From assembly GCA_017624955.1 (NCBI GenBank), contig JAGAMA010000018.1, forward strand, positions 1 through 37,012: DNA of 37,012 nucleotides, in the 5' to 3' direction. This DNA is from Alistipes sp. (lineage in GTDB: Bacteria; Bacteroidota; Bacteroidia; Bacteroidales; Rikenellaceae). Below are positions 8,119 through 16,309 of the stretch, one piece after another. The stretch's first letter is position 1, and each line of letters starts with the position of its first letter. Both the position numbers and the translations under genes were made by a program. The notes beneath the pieces were generated by a model. The model had not been told where the DNA came from and searched no databases. It saw only the letters and a program-made list of their open reading frames with translations.

Positions 8119-9048
8119 ATGAAAGAAGATAAATACGGCTACAACCCCGCCGAGGAGGATGAGGAGGAGTATTACGACGATCCTCAGCCCGCGCAAGATC
8201 AATCGATCCGCGGCTACCGCATCGTGATCGGCATCCTTTCGGTGATCCTGGTGGCTATCTCGCTGCTCTATTTCAGCATTCACCGCGAGCAGATGCGCGA
8301 CAACCAACTCCTGGCGGCCGACCGCGACTCGATCCAGGCCGGTCTGAACGAGCTGATCATCAACTACGACAGCCTGCGCTTCCAGAACGACTCGATTGCC
8401 GAGTCGCTCACGAAGGCCAACGAGCTGGTCGAGCAGCTCAAGCAGGAGCGCCGTTGGAACTACAACAAGATGCGTCAATACGAGAAGGAGCTCGGTTCGC
8501 TGCGTACCGTCATGCGCGGTTATATCCGTCAGATCGACTCGCTCAATACGCTCAACAAGAAGCTCATCACCGAGAATGTTTCGTACCGCAAGGAGATCAC
8601 CTCGGCCAACCTGCGTGCCGACATGGCCGAGGAGCGCCAGGCCGAGCTGGAGAACAAGGTAAAGGTGGGTGCCGTAGTGCGTGCCCGCGATATCCGCCTC
8701 ATGGCACTCAACGATCGCGGTCGTGAGGTGACCCGCATCAAGAATGCCGCCCGCCTGCGTGTCGATTTCGTGCTGGCTGCCAACGAGCTGGCTACGCCCG
8801 GCAACAAGGCGATCTATATCCGCATCACCTCGCCCGACGGCTATGTGCTGACCACCGAGTCGATGCCTACGTTCGAGTTTGAGGGCTCGGCCATCAGCTA
8901 CTCGGCCATGCGTGAGGTCGATTACCAGAATGCCGACCTCGAGGTGGGTATCTACTTCAACTCGACGGGCTTTGCCACCGGCACCTACAAAGTCGAGCTC
9001 TACATGGAGGGCCGCATGATCGGCTCGACCGAGATCGCGATGCGATAA
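8119..9048 (+). CDS. Membrane-anchored coiled-coil protein, unknown function
   Basis: 309 residues. An acidic cytoplasmic N-terminus (about 1-33, rich in Glu/Asp/Tyr) is followed by one transmembrane helix (about 34-53, IVIGILSVILVAISLLYFSI), then a long predicted coiled coil (about 55-190, with repeated SLRFQNDSIAESL and IDSLNTLNKKL heptads), then a beta-rich globular domain (about 195-309, RIKNAARLRVDFVLAANELA onward). The layout suggests a periplasmic stalk with a terminal domain. It resembles uncharacterised conserved Bacteroidota proteins; I cannot assign a named family. It ends before a strong bidirectional terminator. Confidence 0.85.
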   Translation: MKEDKYGYNPAEEDEEEYYDDPQPAQDQSIRGYRIVIGILSVILVAISLLYFSIHREQMRDNQLLAADRDSIQAGLNELIINYDSLRFQNDSIAESLTKANELVEQLKQERRWNYNKMRQYEKELGSLRTVMRGYIRQIDSLNTLNKKLITENVSYRKEITSANLRADMAEERQAELENKVKVGAVVRARDIRLMALNDRGREVTRIKNAARLRVDFVLAANELATPGNKAIYIRITSPDGYVLTTESMPTFEFEGSAISYSAMREVDYQNADLEVGIYFNSTGFATGTYKVELYMEGRMIGSTEIAMR

Positions 9049-9074
9049 AGTTGAAAGTTGAGAGTTTGCTCAGC

Positions 9075-9117
9075 AAAAAGGGAGATAGCCTGAACCGGTG
9101 GCAATCTCCCTTTTTTT
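9075..9117. terminator. Bidirectional intrinsic terminator
   Basis: A 12-bp perfect stem pairs AAAAAGGGAGAT (9075-9086) with ATCTCCCTTTTT (9104-9115), with a 17-nt loop and T-runs on both strands. It separates convergent genes. The GTTGAAAGTTGAGAGTT repeat at 9051-9067 and its inverted counterpart at 9139-9177 flank it. Confidence 0.85.
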
Positions 9118-9174
9118 ATTGAGCGGCTGAAAGCATGAAAAAACTTTCAACTCTCAACTTTTAACTTTCAACTT

Positions 9175-9420
9175 TTAATATCGTTTCAGAATGCCGTAGA
9201 TCTCCACCACGAAGCCGCCCACCACGAGGATCGGAGCCAACGTGATACGGCGGAACGAGAAGATCTCGTAGTTGAACTCGGTGGTCGAGTGGCTGCCACC
9301 GCCCGCCATGAGGACAAAGCCCAGGAGCACAATGGCAAAGCCGATGGCCAGGATGATATAGTTCTTGCGCGTAAGGGGCATGCGCGGATTTTCGGGTTGC
9401 ATATCGGGCTGCTTATTCAT
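9175..9420 (-). CDS. DUF3098 family small membrane protein
   Basis: 81 residues. After a short polar N-terminus come LTRKNYIILAIGFAIVLLGFVLMAGGG (first membrane span, about 20-41), a NYEIFSFRRITLAPILVV loop and second span (about 55-77), and IYGILKRY at the end. This is the DUF3098 pattern. The gene is 2 bp downstream of ftsX on the same strand, so co-transcription and a link to the divisome or to membrane stability are plausible but unproven. Confidence 0.88.
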   Translation of the reverse strand: MNKQPDMQPENPRMPLTRKNYIILAIGFAIVLLGFVLMAGGGSHSTTEFNYEIFSFRRITLAPILVVGGFVVEIYGILKRY

Positions 9421-9422
9421 CG

Positions 9423-10304
9423 TTAGTAGAGATATATTTTGTTCGACTTCATATTGACAAATTTATTGATCGCCACCGCCGTAAAGAGGAGCGAGAGCAG
9501 TACGCCCACGCCCACCAGCGTAGCGAGCATAATCCCCACCCACTGCCAATCGGCCAGGGTCGTAAGTTCGGGTACCGCCTCCGAAAGGCCATAGACGGCT
9601 GCCGCAAAGAGCACCGCGGCCAAGAGGCCCGACAAAAGTCCCTGCGAGATGGCACTCGAAAGGAAGGGCTTCATGATAAACCACTTCGTAGCACCCACCA
9701 GCTTCATCGTATTGATCAGGTAGCGCTTCGAGAAGATCGCCAGGCGGATCGTGTTGTTCAGCAGGATGAGCGAGATGAGGAGCAACGCCCCGCCAAAGAG
9801 GATCATCACAAAACGAATCTTACCCACCGTGCGGTGCAACTGCTCGGCCATCAGGGCGGGGAAGGTGGCGCGATCCACGCCATCGAGCTGTTCAACCGTC
9901 GTCAGGAAACGATCCACCTCATCACGGTTCTCCGAGCCGGCCGTCAGCGTCACCTCAAACGAGTCGAGCAGGGGATTCTCATCCAGCACCTCCTCAAAGC
10001 TACTCTCGAAGACCTTGCGAAACTCCTCATCCGAGGCCTTCTCCTCACGGCTCACAAAGCTCAGCGATGCGGTCAGCGGGTCGCTCTTGATCAGCTCCTC
10101 GATCGCCGCACGCTGCTCGAGCGTATGGTCACCGCGCAGTTCGACCATCACCACGATACTGTTGCGCAGTGACGAGGCCACGCGCTCGGCCGCCATCATC
10201 AGATAGCCCACCGAACCGAGCAGAAACAGCACCAGCGCCATGCTGATCATCGACACGATGTAGGAGTTGCGCACCTTGCGCTTTAAGCGTTTGTCGTCTT
10301 TCAT
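9423..10304 (-). CDS. ftsX: Cell division protein FtsX
   Basis: 293 residues. FtsX is the membrane subunit of the FtsEX complex, which couples cytoplasmic ATPase activity to septal peptidoglycan hydrolysis. Features: a basic N-terminus (KDDKRLKRKVRNSY), first transmembrane helix about 17-38, an extracytoplasmic loop of about 120 residues, then three further helices (about 167-187, 215-240, 258-280). The NTIRLAIFSKRYLINTMKLVGATKWFI segment between helices 2 and 3 is a family signature. ftsE is not adjacent here, which is common in Bacteroidota. The promoter box is at 10341-10348; the DUF3098 gene follows after 2 bp. Confidence 0.93.
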   Translation of the reverse strand: MKDDKRLKRKVRNSYIVSMISMALVLFLLGSVGYLMMAAERVASSLRNSIVVMVELRGDHTLEQRAAIEELIKSDPLTASLSFVSREEKASDEEFRKVFESSFEEVLDENPLLDSFEVTLTAGSENRDEVDRFLTTVEQLDGVDRATFPALMAEQLHRTVGKIRFVMILFGGALLLISLILLNNTIRLAIFSKRYLINTMKLVGATKWFIMKPFLSSAISQGLLSGLLAAVLFAAAVYGLSEAVPELTTLADWQWVGIMLATLVGVGVLLSLLFTAVAINKFVNMKSNKIYLY

Positions 10305-10340
10305 CTTTCGCAGAGTGATTTAGAAACTGTTTCTAATAGA

Positions 10341-10348
10341 CAAAGATA
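10341..10348 (-). promoter_or_regulatory. -7 box for ftsX
   Basis: CAAAGATA on the plus strand reads TATCTTTG toward ftsX, 37 bp before the ATG. It is back to back with the kinase promoter at 10381-10388. Confidence 0.65.
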
Positions 10349-10380
10349 GTGGTAATTTTTCGATATTTTCAAAAAAACGC

Positions 10381-10388
10381 TATATTTG
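10381..10388 (+). promoter_or_regulatory. -7 box for the histidine kinase operon
   Basis: TATATTTG fits TAnnTTTG and lies 23 bp before the ATG at 10412. Confidence 0.65.
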
Positions 10389-10411
10389 TATATTCATAAT
10401 GAGCCGAAAAG

Positions 10412-11395
10412 ATGTTTATCCAGATCCTCATACTGATCGCCATCCTGGTACAGACCGTGGCCACGGTCTATGCCCTGAAGTTGGTGCGCGCCACGAAGTA
10501 TAACTCGATCTGGATTCTCTTCATCATCGGATTCTCGGCCCTCTCGGTCGAGCGCGTCATCCAGCTCCTGGTCTTTGCCGGCCACCCCATTCCGCGCCTC
10601 TTCATGGCCGATGTCGGTTTTGTGGTCTCGATCTGCCTGTCGATCGGTGTGATGTATGCCCATAAACTCTTCAAATACATCGACCGCCTGAACTACCAGC
10701 GCCAACTCTGGAGCCGCCGCATGCTCTCCGGTACGCTGCGCGCCGAGGAGATGGCCCGCTCGAACTTCTCGAAGGAGCTGCACGACGGTCTGGGCCCTCT
10801 GCTCTCGTCGGCCAAGATGTCGCTCTCGGCCCTGCAACGCGAGGAGAAGGATCCTGCGCGCAGCGAGATGCTGGCCAACACAACCTACCTGATCAACGAG
10901 GCGATCCGCTCGATCCGCGAAATCTCGAACAACCTCTCGCCCCACGTTCTGCAGGACTTCGGCCTGGCGCGCGGCGTGCAGAACTTCATCGACAAGAGCG
11001 CCTCGATGCACAACGTGAAGATTCTATTCACGACCAACCTCGGCGCAGAGCGCTTTGAAAGCGATGTCGAGGTAATCTTCTACCGCGTAATCTGCGAGTT
11101 GATCAACAACTCGCTCAAGCATGCCGCCTGCGATACGATTACTCTGAAACTGACCGCTTCGCCCACGGAGCTCAGCCTCGACTACCGCGACAACGGCCGC
11201 GGATTCAACCCCGAGCTGATGGCCGACTCTGGCATGGGACTTTCGAATATCTCCTCGCGTATCGGTTCGCTGGGTGGCAGCTGCTCGATTCTCTCCAAAC
11301 CCGGCGCAGGTATGCAGGCGCTGATTCACATCACCCGTCCCGGGGCCGAGGGCATCGCCAAACCCACTCCGAAACACCGCAAAAAACGCAAATAA
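10412..11395 (+). CDS. NarX/DesK-type sensor histidine kinase
   Basis: 327 residues. Three closely spaced hydrophobic segments (about 1-22, 28-50, 64-87) leave almost no extracytoplasmic domain, so the signal is probably sensed in or at the membrane. The HisKA_3 dimerisation domain follows with ELHDGLGPLLSSAKM; the phosphoacceptor is His124. The ATP-binding domain shows ELINNSLKHA (N box), YRDNGRGFNPE (G1) and GMGLSNISSRIGSLGG (G2). The C-terminus is Lys/Arg-rich. The regulator starts 2 bp downstream, so the pair is certain by context; the stimulus is unknown. Confidence 0.93.
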   Translation: MFIQILILIAILVQTVATVYALKLVRATKYNSIWILFIIGFSALSVERVIQLLVFAGHPIPRLFMADVGFVVSICLSIGVMYAHKLFKYIDRLNYQRQLWSRRMLSGTLRAEEMARSNFSKELHDGLGPLLSSAKMSLSALQREEKDPARSEMLANTTYLINEAIRSIREISNNLSPHVLQDFGLARGVQNFIDKSASMHNVKILFTTNLGAERFESDVEVIFYRVICELINNSLKHAACDTITLKLTASPTELSLDYRDNGRGFNPELMADSGMGLSNISSRIGSLGGSCSILSKPGAGMQALIHITRPGAEGIAKPTPKHRKKRK

Positions 11396-11397
11396 CC

Positions 11398-12042
11398 ATG
11401 CTCGATATCTCCTACCGCATTGCATTGGTCGATGACCATGCCCTCTTTCGTACCGGTCTGCGCGGCCTGATCGAACACAGCACCCCGCACCGCGTGGTGG
11501 CCGAGGCCGCCTCGGGCGAGGAGTTCCTCGATATGTTGCAGGGGCTGGAGGCCGACGTGATCTTCATGGACTTCTCGATGCCCGGCATGAATGGTGCCGA
11601 GACCACGGAGCGCGCCCTGGAGCGTCGCCCCGACCTACGGATCATCACCCTCTCGATGTTCGGAGAGGAGAGCTACTATACGCGCATGGTCAAGGCGGGA
11701 GCCTGCGGCTTCCTGCTGAAGGATTCGGGCATCGACGAGGTGATCGAGGCGATCGACCAGGCGATGATGGAGGGGAGCTACTTCTCGCCCCAGCTGCTGA
11801 TGTCGATCACGCGCCACATGCACCTCGACGAGACCACCTCGGATGACCCCCTCTCGGAGCGTGAGAAGGAGATTCTGATGGCCATCTGCCGCGGCCTCTC
11901 GAACCAGGAGATCGCCGACGAACTCTTCATCTCGAAACGCACGGTGGATAAGCACCGCGCCAACATCCTCGAAAAGACCGGCTGCAAGAATACCGCCGCG
12001 CTGGTCGTCTATGCCATCCGCACGGGCATTGTCGAGGTATAA
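11398..12042 (+). CDS. NarL/FixJ-family response regulator
   Basis: 214 residues. The receiver domain has acidic residues Asp12-Asp13, the phosphoacceptor Asp58 within FMDFSMPGMNG and Lys in the FLLKDSG loop. A LuxR-type helix-turn-helix follows (about 150-214): LSEREKEILMAICRGLSNQEIADELFISKRTVDKHRANI. It is the cognate partner of the kinase 2 bp upstream. The next gene starts 33 bp downstream, so the regulator may control, or be co-expressed with, the envelope genes behind it. Confidence 0.95.
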   Translation: MLDISYRIALVDDHALFRTGLRGLIEHSTPHRVVAEAASGEEFLDMLQGLEADVIFMDFSMPGMNGAETTERALERRPDLRIITLSMFGEESYYTRMVKAGACGFLLKDSGIDEVIEAIDQAMMEGSYFSPQLLMSITRHMHLDETTSDDPLSEREKEILMAICRGLSNQEIADELFISKRTVDKHRANILEKTGCKNTAALVVYAIRTGIVEV

Positions 12043-12075
12043 CCCCTACCCCAACGAAGAAACTACAACCCCTCT

Positions 12076-13104
12076 ATGAAAAAACTCTTTACGTTGCTTC
12101 TCTTGCCGCTTTTCGCGCTCACGGCTTCGGCCCAGGAGGAGCTCCTGAATCTCGGTCTCGAGGCGCGTGTGGACTACCTGCGCCAGACGATCGACGGCGA
12201 TCACATCGGCGATGAGTCGGGCTTCAAGGGCCGCTTCGTCAATCTCATCATCAACGGCAACCTCGGCCACGGCGTGAGCTACGCCTACCGCCATCGCCTG
12301 AACAAGATCAACAAGGACAACACCTTCTTCGATGCAATCGATTGGCTCTACCTGAGCTACACGAGCCCCAACAACCGCTGGACCCTCTCGGGCGGTAAGC
12401 AGGTGGTGGGCGTGGGTGGCTACGAATACGACATCGCCCCGATCGATGTCTATTTCTACTCGGAGTTCTGCAGCACGATCGGGTGCTACCAATTTGGCGC
12501 GAGTGTGACCCACACGCTCAAGAGCGGCAACGATTCGTTCATGGCCCAAGTGACCCAAAGCCCCTTCCGCGCCGAACACGCGAAGGAGATGTACGCCTAC
12601 AACCTGATGTGGATGGGTCGCCACGGATGCTTCAGCACCCTCTACTCGCTCAACGCCATGGAACACGCGCCGGGCGAGTATATCTACTACATCGCCTTGG
12701 GCAACCGCCTCAACCTGGGGCGCGTGACCCTTGAGCTGGACCTGACGAACCGCGCGACGGAGCACCAAGCCTTCTTCTTCCGCGATTGCTCGGTTATGGG
12801 CAAGGTGGCGGTCGAGGCGTGCGACTATGTGCAGCTGCAGGCCAAGGCATCCTACGATGTAAACCGCACGTCGCACCTCGGGGACTACTGCGTGCAACCC
12901 GACTCGGAGCTTACGCGCCTGAGTGCCGCCGTCGAGGTCTATCCGATCAAGGGCAAGCGCCATGTCCGCCTGCATGCCGCCTATAGTTACACCTTCGGTT
13001 CGTGCAGCGAAACGAATATCCTGCAGGATAAGCAGTCGATCATCAATTTCGGTCTGACGTGGCGCATGAACCTCCTATCGTTTACCCCCAACAAACACAA
13101 ATAA
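12076..13104 (+). CDS. Outer-membrane beta-barrel, porin-like protein
   Basis: 342 residues with a signal peptide (about 1-19, ending TASAQ). The mature chain is a succession of amphipathic alternating strands with Tyr/Trp girdle residues (VSYAYRHRLNKINK, AIDWLYLSYTS, RWTLSGGKQVVGVGGYEYD) and ends in a strand-like INFGLTWRMNLLSF, resembling phosphate-selective porin (OprO/P-like) relatives in Bacteroidota. Substrate cannot be read from sequence. It lies 33 bp after the regulator and 3 bp before the gate protein, which suggests an outer-membrane/inner-membrane transport pair under two-component control (inference). Confidence 0.82.
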   Translation: MKKLFTLLLLPLFALTASAQEELLNLGLEARVDYLRQTIDGDHIGDESGFKGRFVNLIINGNLGHGVSYAYRHRLNKINKDNTFFDAIDWLYLSYTSPNNRWTLSGGKQVVGVGGYEYDIAPIDVYFYSEFCSTIGCYQFGASVTHTLKSGNDSFMAQVTQSPFRAEHAKEMYAYNLMWMGRHGCFSTLYSLNAMEHAPGEYIYYIALGNRLNLGRVTLELDLTNRATEHQAFFFRDCSVMGKVAVEACDYVQLQAKASYDVNRTSHLGDYCVQPDSELTRLSAAVEVYPIKGKRHVRLHAAYSYTFGSCSETNILQDKQSIINFGLTWRMNLLSFTPNKHK

Positions 13105-13107
13105 CGG

Positions 13108-14238
13108 ATGAAAAAATTTCGCCTTCGCATCCCCGAAGGGATTCCCTGCCTCGTGGTCATCGGCCTCATCTTCGGCTACATCGGTTCGATCATGGGACTG
13201 CCGAACATGCTCAATACGATCATGAAGACGGCCCACGACCTGCTGCTCAACACGGTCTTCTACCTGATGGGCATCTGCGTTATCACGGGTGCACTGGGTC
13301 GCCTCTTTGTCGAATTTGGGGTTGTAAAACTCATCGAGCGCCTTTTGCGCCCCCTGATGAAGCCCCTTTTCAACCTGCCGGGTGTCGCCTCGCTCGGTGC
13401 CGTGGTCACCTTCCTCTCGGACAACCCCGCCATCATCACCTTAGCGCAAGACAAGCGCTTTGCCACCTATTTTAAGAAGTACCAATATATCTCGCTGACG
13501 AACTTCGGCACGGCCTTCGGCATGGGACTTTTGGTCATCGTCTTTATGGTGGGGCAGGGCTTCTATGTGGAGCCCTTCATCGGCCTGGCCGGAGCGTTCT
13601 GTGGCTGCGTGGTCTCGACCCGCCTGATGCAGCGCTTTGTCGTGCAGGCCTACCCCCAATATGCCGAGGAGGCAGTTATCGAGGAGCATGTAGAGGAGGA
13701 AAAAGCGGAGGTGCAGAAGCACGAATCGCTCTTTATCCGCGTGCTGAATGCCCTTTTGGATGGTGGTCGTTCGGGGGTCGATGTCGGCATTGCCATCATC
13801 CCGGGTGTACTGATTATCTCGACCTTTGTCATGATCCTTACCTTCGGCCCTGCGGAGAGTGGCTACACGGGCGGTGCTTACGAGGGCGTGGAGCTGCTGC
13901 CGTGGTTGGCAAATCAATGTTCGTGGCTCTTTGAGTGGCTCTTCGGCTTTACCGATCCTCACCTCGTTGCCTTCCCGATTACGGCTTTAGGTGCTGTGGG
14001 TGCGGCTTTGAGTGTTGTGCCGAACTTTGTAGCCGAGGGGTGGATGGATGGCAACGCGATTGCCGTCTGCACCGCAATCGGCATGTGCTGGAGCGGCTAC
14101 CTGAGCACCCATACGGCGATGCTCGACTCGCTCGGCTACCGCCAATTGACCACCAAGGCGATCCTCGCCCACACGATCGGAGGTCTTGTAGCCGCCATCA
14201 TCGCCCACTGGATCTACCTGCTTTATGCACTGATCTGA
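13108..14238 (+). CDS. Nucleoside-recognition (Gate) domain membrane protein
   Basis: 376 residues with about eight predicted membrane helices. Gate-domain features appear twice: FYLMGICVITGALGRLFVEFGVV with LGAVVTFLSDNPAIITLAQDKRF in the first half, and DVGIAIIPGVLIISTFVMIL with PITALGAVGAALSVVPNF in the second, split by an acidic cytoplasmic stretch (about 188-210, EEAVIEEHVEEEKAEVQK). Gate proteins include nucleoside transporters and SpmA/SpmB-like proteins; most are not characterised. It is 3 bp from the barrel gene, so the two are translationally close and may act together. Immediately after its stop comes a purine-rich tract. Confidence 0.85.
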   Translation: MKKFRLRIPEGIPCLVVIGLIFGYIGSIMGLPNMLNTIMKTAHDLLLNTVFYLMGICVITGALGRLFVEFGVVKLIERLLRPLMKPLFNLPGVASLGAVVTFLSDNPAIITLAQDKRFATYFKKYQYISLTNFGTAFGMGLLVIVFMVGQGFYVEPFIGLAGAFCGCVVSTRLMQRFVVQAYPQYAEEAVIEEHVEEEKAEVQKHESLFIRVLNALLDGGRSGVDVGIAIIPGVLIISTFVMILTFGPAESGYTGGAYEGVELLPWLANQCSWLFEWLFGFTDPHLVAFPITALGAVGAALSVVPNFVAEGWMDGNAIAVCTAIGMCWSGYLSTHTAMLDSLGYRQLTTKAILAHTIGGLVAAIIAHWIYLLYALI

Positions 14239-14243
14239 TGCAA

Positions 14244-14281
14244 GAGCAAAGAGGAGAGAGCAAAGAGGCAAGAGGCAAGAG
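14244..14281 (+). repeat. Purine-rich tract at a gene 3' end
   Basis: Units of GAGCAAAGAG and GAGGCAAGAG begin 5 bp after the stop codon of the gate-domain gene. This is the same type of tract as at 1-69 and next to 17490 and 19096, but here the 87-bp element does not follow. Confidence 0.6.
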
Positions 14282-14321
14282 ATTGTTGGATAAAGAGATT
14301 AAAGAAATTAACGAGTTTAAG

Positions 14322-14412
14322 GAGAAACGTCATCCTGAGTGAAACGAAGGATCTCTATGTGGACTGTCTGCTGTAATAGAGATTCTTCACTTCGTTCAGA
14401 ATGACGTTTCTC
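14322..14412. repeat. Long palindromic (REP/MITE-like) element
   Basis: 37-nt arms at 14322-14358 and 14376-14412 pair with few mismatches around a 17-nt loop. The arms begin GAGAAACGTCATCCTGAG and end ATGACGTTTCTC. Sequences of this GTCATyCTGA...GAAGGATCT type recur as intergenic palindromes in diverse bacterial genomes (established in general; not checked here). Confidence 0.75.
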
Positions 14413-14485
14413 TTTCAACTCTCAACTTTCAACTTTTATCTCTTTCCTCTTTCCTCTTCGCTCTCTCCTCTCTCCTCTTTTTTTA
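14413..14485 (-). repeat. GTTGAAAG repeats plus pyrimidine-rich tract
   Basis: CAACTCTCAACTTTCAACTT followed by CTCTTTCCTCTTTCC-type units up to a T-run. This is the reverse complement of the combination seen at 1-187. No coding signal. Confidence 0.55.
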
Positions 14486-14505
14486 TCTTTTGTGTTGCGT
14501 TTTGC

Positions 14506-14513
14506 TACCTTTG
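14506..14513 (+). promoter_or_regulatory. -7 box for the ECF sigma operon
   Basis: TACCTTTG fits TAnnTTTG, 27 bp before the ATG at 14541. Confidence 0.65.
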
Positions 14514-14540
14514 TTCGTCTTATAGATGTAAAGACCCGCA

Positions 14541-15014
14541 ATGAAGAGCTCCATGGATACAGCGCTGACTTCGCTTCGGGATCGGATGTACCGCTATGCA
14601 CGCAGCATATTGGGCTCCGCACCCGAGGCCGAAGATGCCACGCACGACACCTTAGAACGCCTGCTAAGTCGTCGTGATGAGCTCGGATTGTGTCGCAACC
14701 TCGACTCCTTTGCGCTGACGGCGCTTCGCAACCGATGTATCGATCGTCTGCGCACCCGACATGAGGGGGTTGAGCCGAGCGAGGTGCTGCAAAACGAGGC
14801 GGATGCCGTGGATCGGTGGACAACCAAAGAGCTGGTACGCACGGCTCTGGCACGCCTCCCGCTCCGACAACGCGAGGTCTTACACCTGAAAGAGATCGAG
14901 GGCTACACGACCCATGAGATAGCCGTGATGCTCTCAACCGAAGAGAACCAAGTACGCACCATCCTGTCGCGCGGTCGCAAGGCTTTGCGCGAGGAGGTGG
15001 AAAAATTGATGTAG
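14541..15014 (+). CDS. ECF-type RNA polymerase sigma factor
   Basis: 157 residues, normal for the family. Region 2 covers about 10-65 (RMYRYARSILGSAPEAEDATHDTLERLL), followed by SFALTALRNRCIDRLR, and region 4 with its helix-turn-helix covers about 105-155 (LPLRQREVLHLKEIEGYTTHEIAVMLSTEENQVRTILSRGRKALR). It would redirect RNA polymerase to a small regulon, possibly including its own operon. The small membrane protein gene starts 4 bp after its stop and is the likely controller. Confidence 0.94.
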   Translation: MKSSMDTALTSLRDRMYRYARSILGSAPEAEDATHDTLERLLSRRDELGLCRNLDSFALTALRNRCIDRLRTRHEGVEPSEVLQNEADAVDRWTTKELVRTALARLPLRQREVLHLKEIEGYTTHEIAVMLSTEENQVRTILSRGRKALREEVEKLM

Positions 15015-15018
15015 GAAG

Positions 15019-15435
15019 ATGAAACACGAAGCAAGAATCCGCACCCTGGTCGCCCGCTACGAGGAGGGGCTGACCGAACCGCAGGAGGAGCAGGAGCTGA
15101 AGCGCCTACTCAGCGCCGAGGAGGAGCTGCCGCGCGACCTGAAGAGCCTCGCGCTGATGCTTGGAGGGTTGGAGGCACTCGGTGAGGAGCGCATGCCCGC
15201 ACACCTCGACCAGGCCCCCGCAACGCTCCGCCGTTGGTGGCAGTGGACCGTAGCGGCTGCAGCCGTCGTGGCCATCGTCCTGGTGGTGGATCACCTCCGC
15301 ACCCCCTACTGCTACATCGACGGACAAGCGATCTATGATCCCGAGGTGGCACTCGCTTCGACCGACTGCCTCGCCCAACTGGAGTACTTCGATCAATCGG
15401 TGGAACTCTTCGATACCCTGATTACGAACGACTAA
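15019..15435 (+). CDS. Small membrane protein, candidate anti-sigma factor
   Basis: 138 residues. A charged N-terminal domain (about 1-70, RIRTLVARYEEGLTEPQEEQELKRLLS) resembles short helical anti-sigma domains. One membrane helix follows (about 74-93, WWQWTVAAAAVVAIVLVVDHL), then a short extracytoplasmic tail with two Cys (CYIDGQAIYDPEVALASTDC). No zinc-binding His-x3-Cys-x2-Cys motif is visible. Anti-sigma function is inferred from position, 4 bp after the sigma gene, and topology. Confidence 0.75.
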   Translation: MKHEARIRTLVARYEEGLTEPQEEQELKRLLSAEEELPRDLKSLALMLGGLEALGEERMPAHLDQAPATLRRWWQWTVAAAAVVAIVLVVDHLRTPYCYIDGQAIYDPEVALASTDCLAQLEYFDQSVELFDTLITND

Positions 15436-15448
15436 CACAAGCAAAACA

Positions 15449-16297
15449 ATGAAACGATTTGGTATGATCATCGCCCTGCTTGTTTGGGGCATAACCGCCA
15501 CGGCACAAGAGCCGCTTCTGACGATTGACGAAACCTCCGCGGGGGTCGATTCCCTCCAACTGCAACAAGCCTCCGAGATGCTACGCCGCGGCGAACAGCG
15601 CGGCGAGCTGGTATTTTCCTTCGGTGGGCAACACATCACCCTGGGCGAAGCCAAAGAGAAAAAGAAGCACGTCATCGCCGACTCGTCGATCGAGATCAAG
15701 CGCCACCGTTTCTCGTTAGGCATCACGGGTGTCGAATTGGGCTCCAGCCTCCTTTCGGGCCTTTCGTATGCAGCGTATGATCCGGCAGTCGAGGGGTTCA
15801 TGGATCAGCGGGTCGGGAAATCGTTCCACATCGGATGGCGACTTTTTGATGTGGAGTTTTTCCTCAATCGCGCGCAAAACCTTTCGCTCATCACGGGTCT
15901 GAATTTTTCGTGCGACGACTACTGCTTTTACAGCGATTGGTCGATCGAGAAGGTGGGCAACCGCATCGAGCCGATTGCCTTGGAGGGGAAGAAAAAGTCG
16001 AAGCTGACGACCCACCAGATGGGAATCCCGCTGGGTTTGAAGTACCGCCCTGCACGCAAGGTAGAGCTGACGGCCTTTCTCTTTGGCGAGCTCATGTACT
16101 ACGGCTACACGAAGGTTAAAAAGCCTAAGCTGAAGACCGAGATGCGCGGACTGAACACCCTCCGTTACGGCATACAGGCGACGGCCACCTACCACAACCT
16201 GGGTGTCTATGTCAAATATAACTTCACGCCGCTCTTCCGCTCCGGAATCGGGCCCGAGTGCTATCCGCTCTCGGTAGGTATTGCGTGGGGATTCTAA
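15449..16297 (+). CDS. Outer-membrane beta-barrel protein
   Basis: 282 residues with a signal peptide (about 1-20, ending TATAQ). After a linker with a Lys-rich stretch (EAKEKKKH) come repeated amphipathic strands: FHIGWRLFDVEFFLNRAQNLSLITGLNFS, TTHQMGIPLGLKYRPARKVELTAFLFGELMYYGY, and a terminal FTPLFRSGIGPECYPLSVGIAWGF ending in an aromatic residue as outer-membrane barrels do. It resembles small PorT-type barrels of Bacteroidota. It is co-directional with the sigma/anti-sigma pair (13-bp gaps), suggesting it belongs to the regulon. Confidence 0.8.
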   Translation: MKRFGMIIALLVWGITATAQEPLLTIDETSAGVDSLQLQQASEMLRRGEQRGELVFSFGGQHITLGEAKEKKKHVIADSSIEIKRHRFSLGITGVELGSSLLSGLSYAAYDPAVEGFMDQRVGKSFHIGWRLFDVEFFLNRAQNLSLITGLNFSCDDYCFYSDWSIEKVGNRIEPIALEGKKKSKLTTHQMGIPLGLKYRPARKVELTAFLFGELMYYGYTKVKKPKLKTEMRGLNTLRYGIQATATYHNLGVYVKYNFTPLFRSGIGPECYPLSVGIAWGF

Positions 16298-16309
16298 GAT
16301 CGACCTGCT

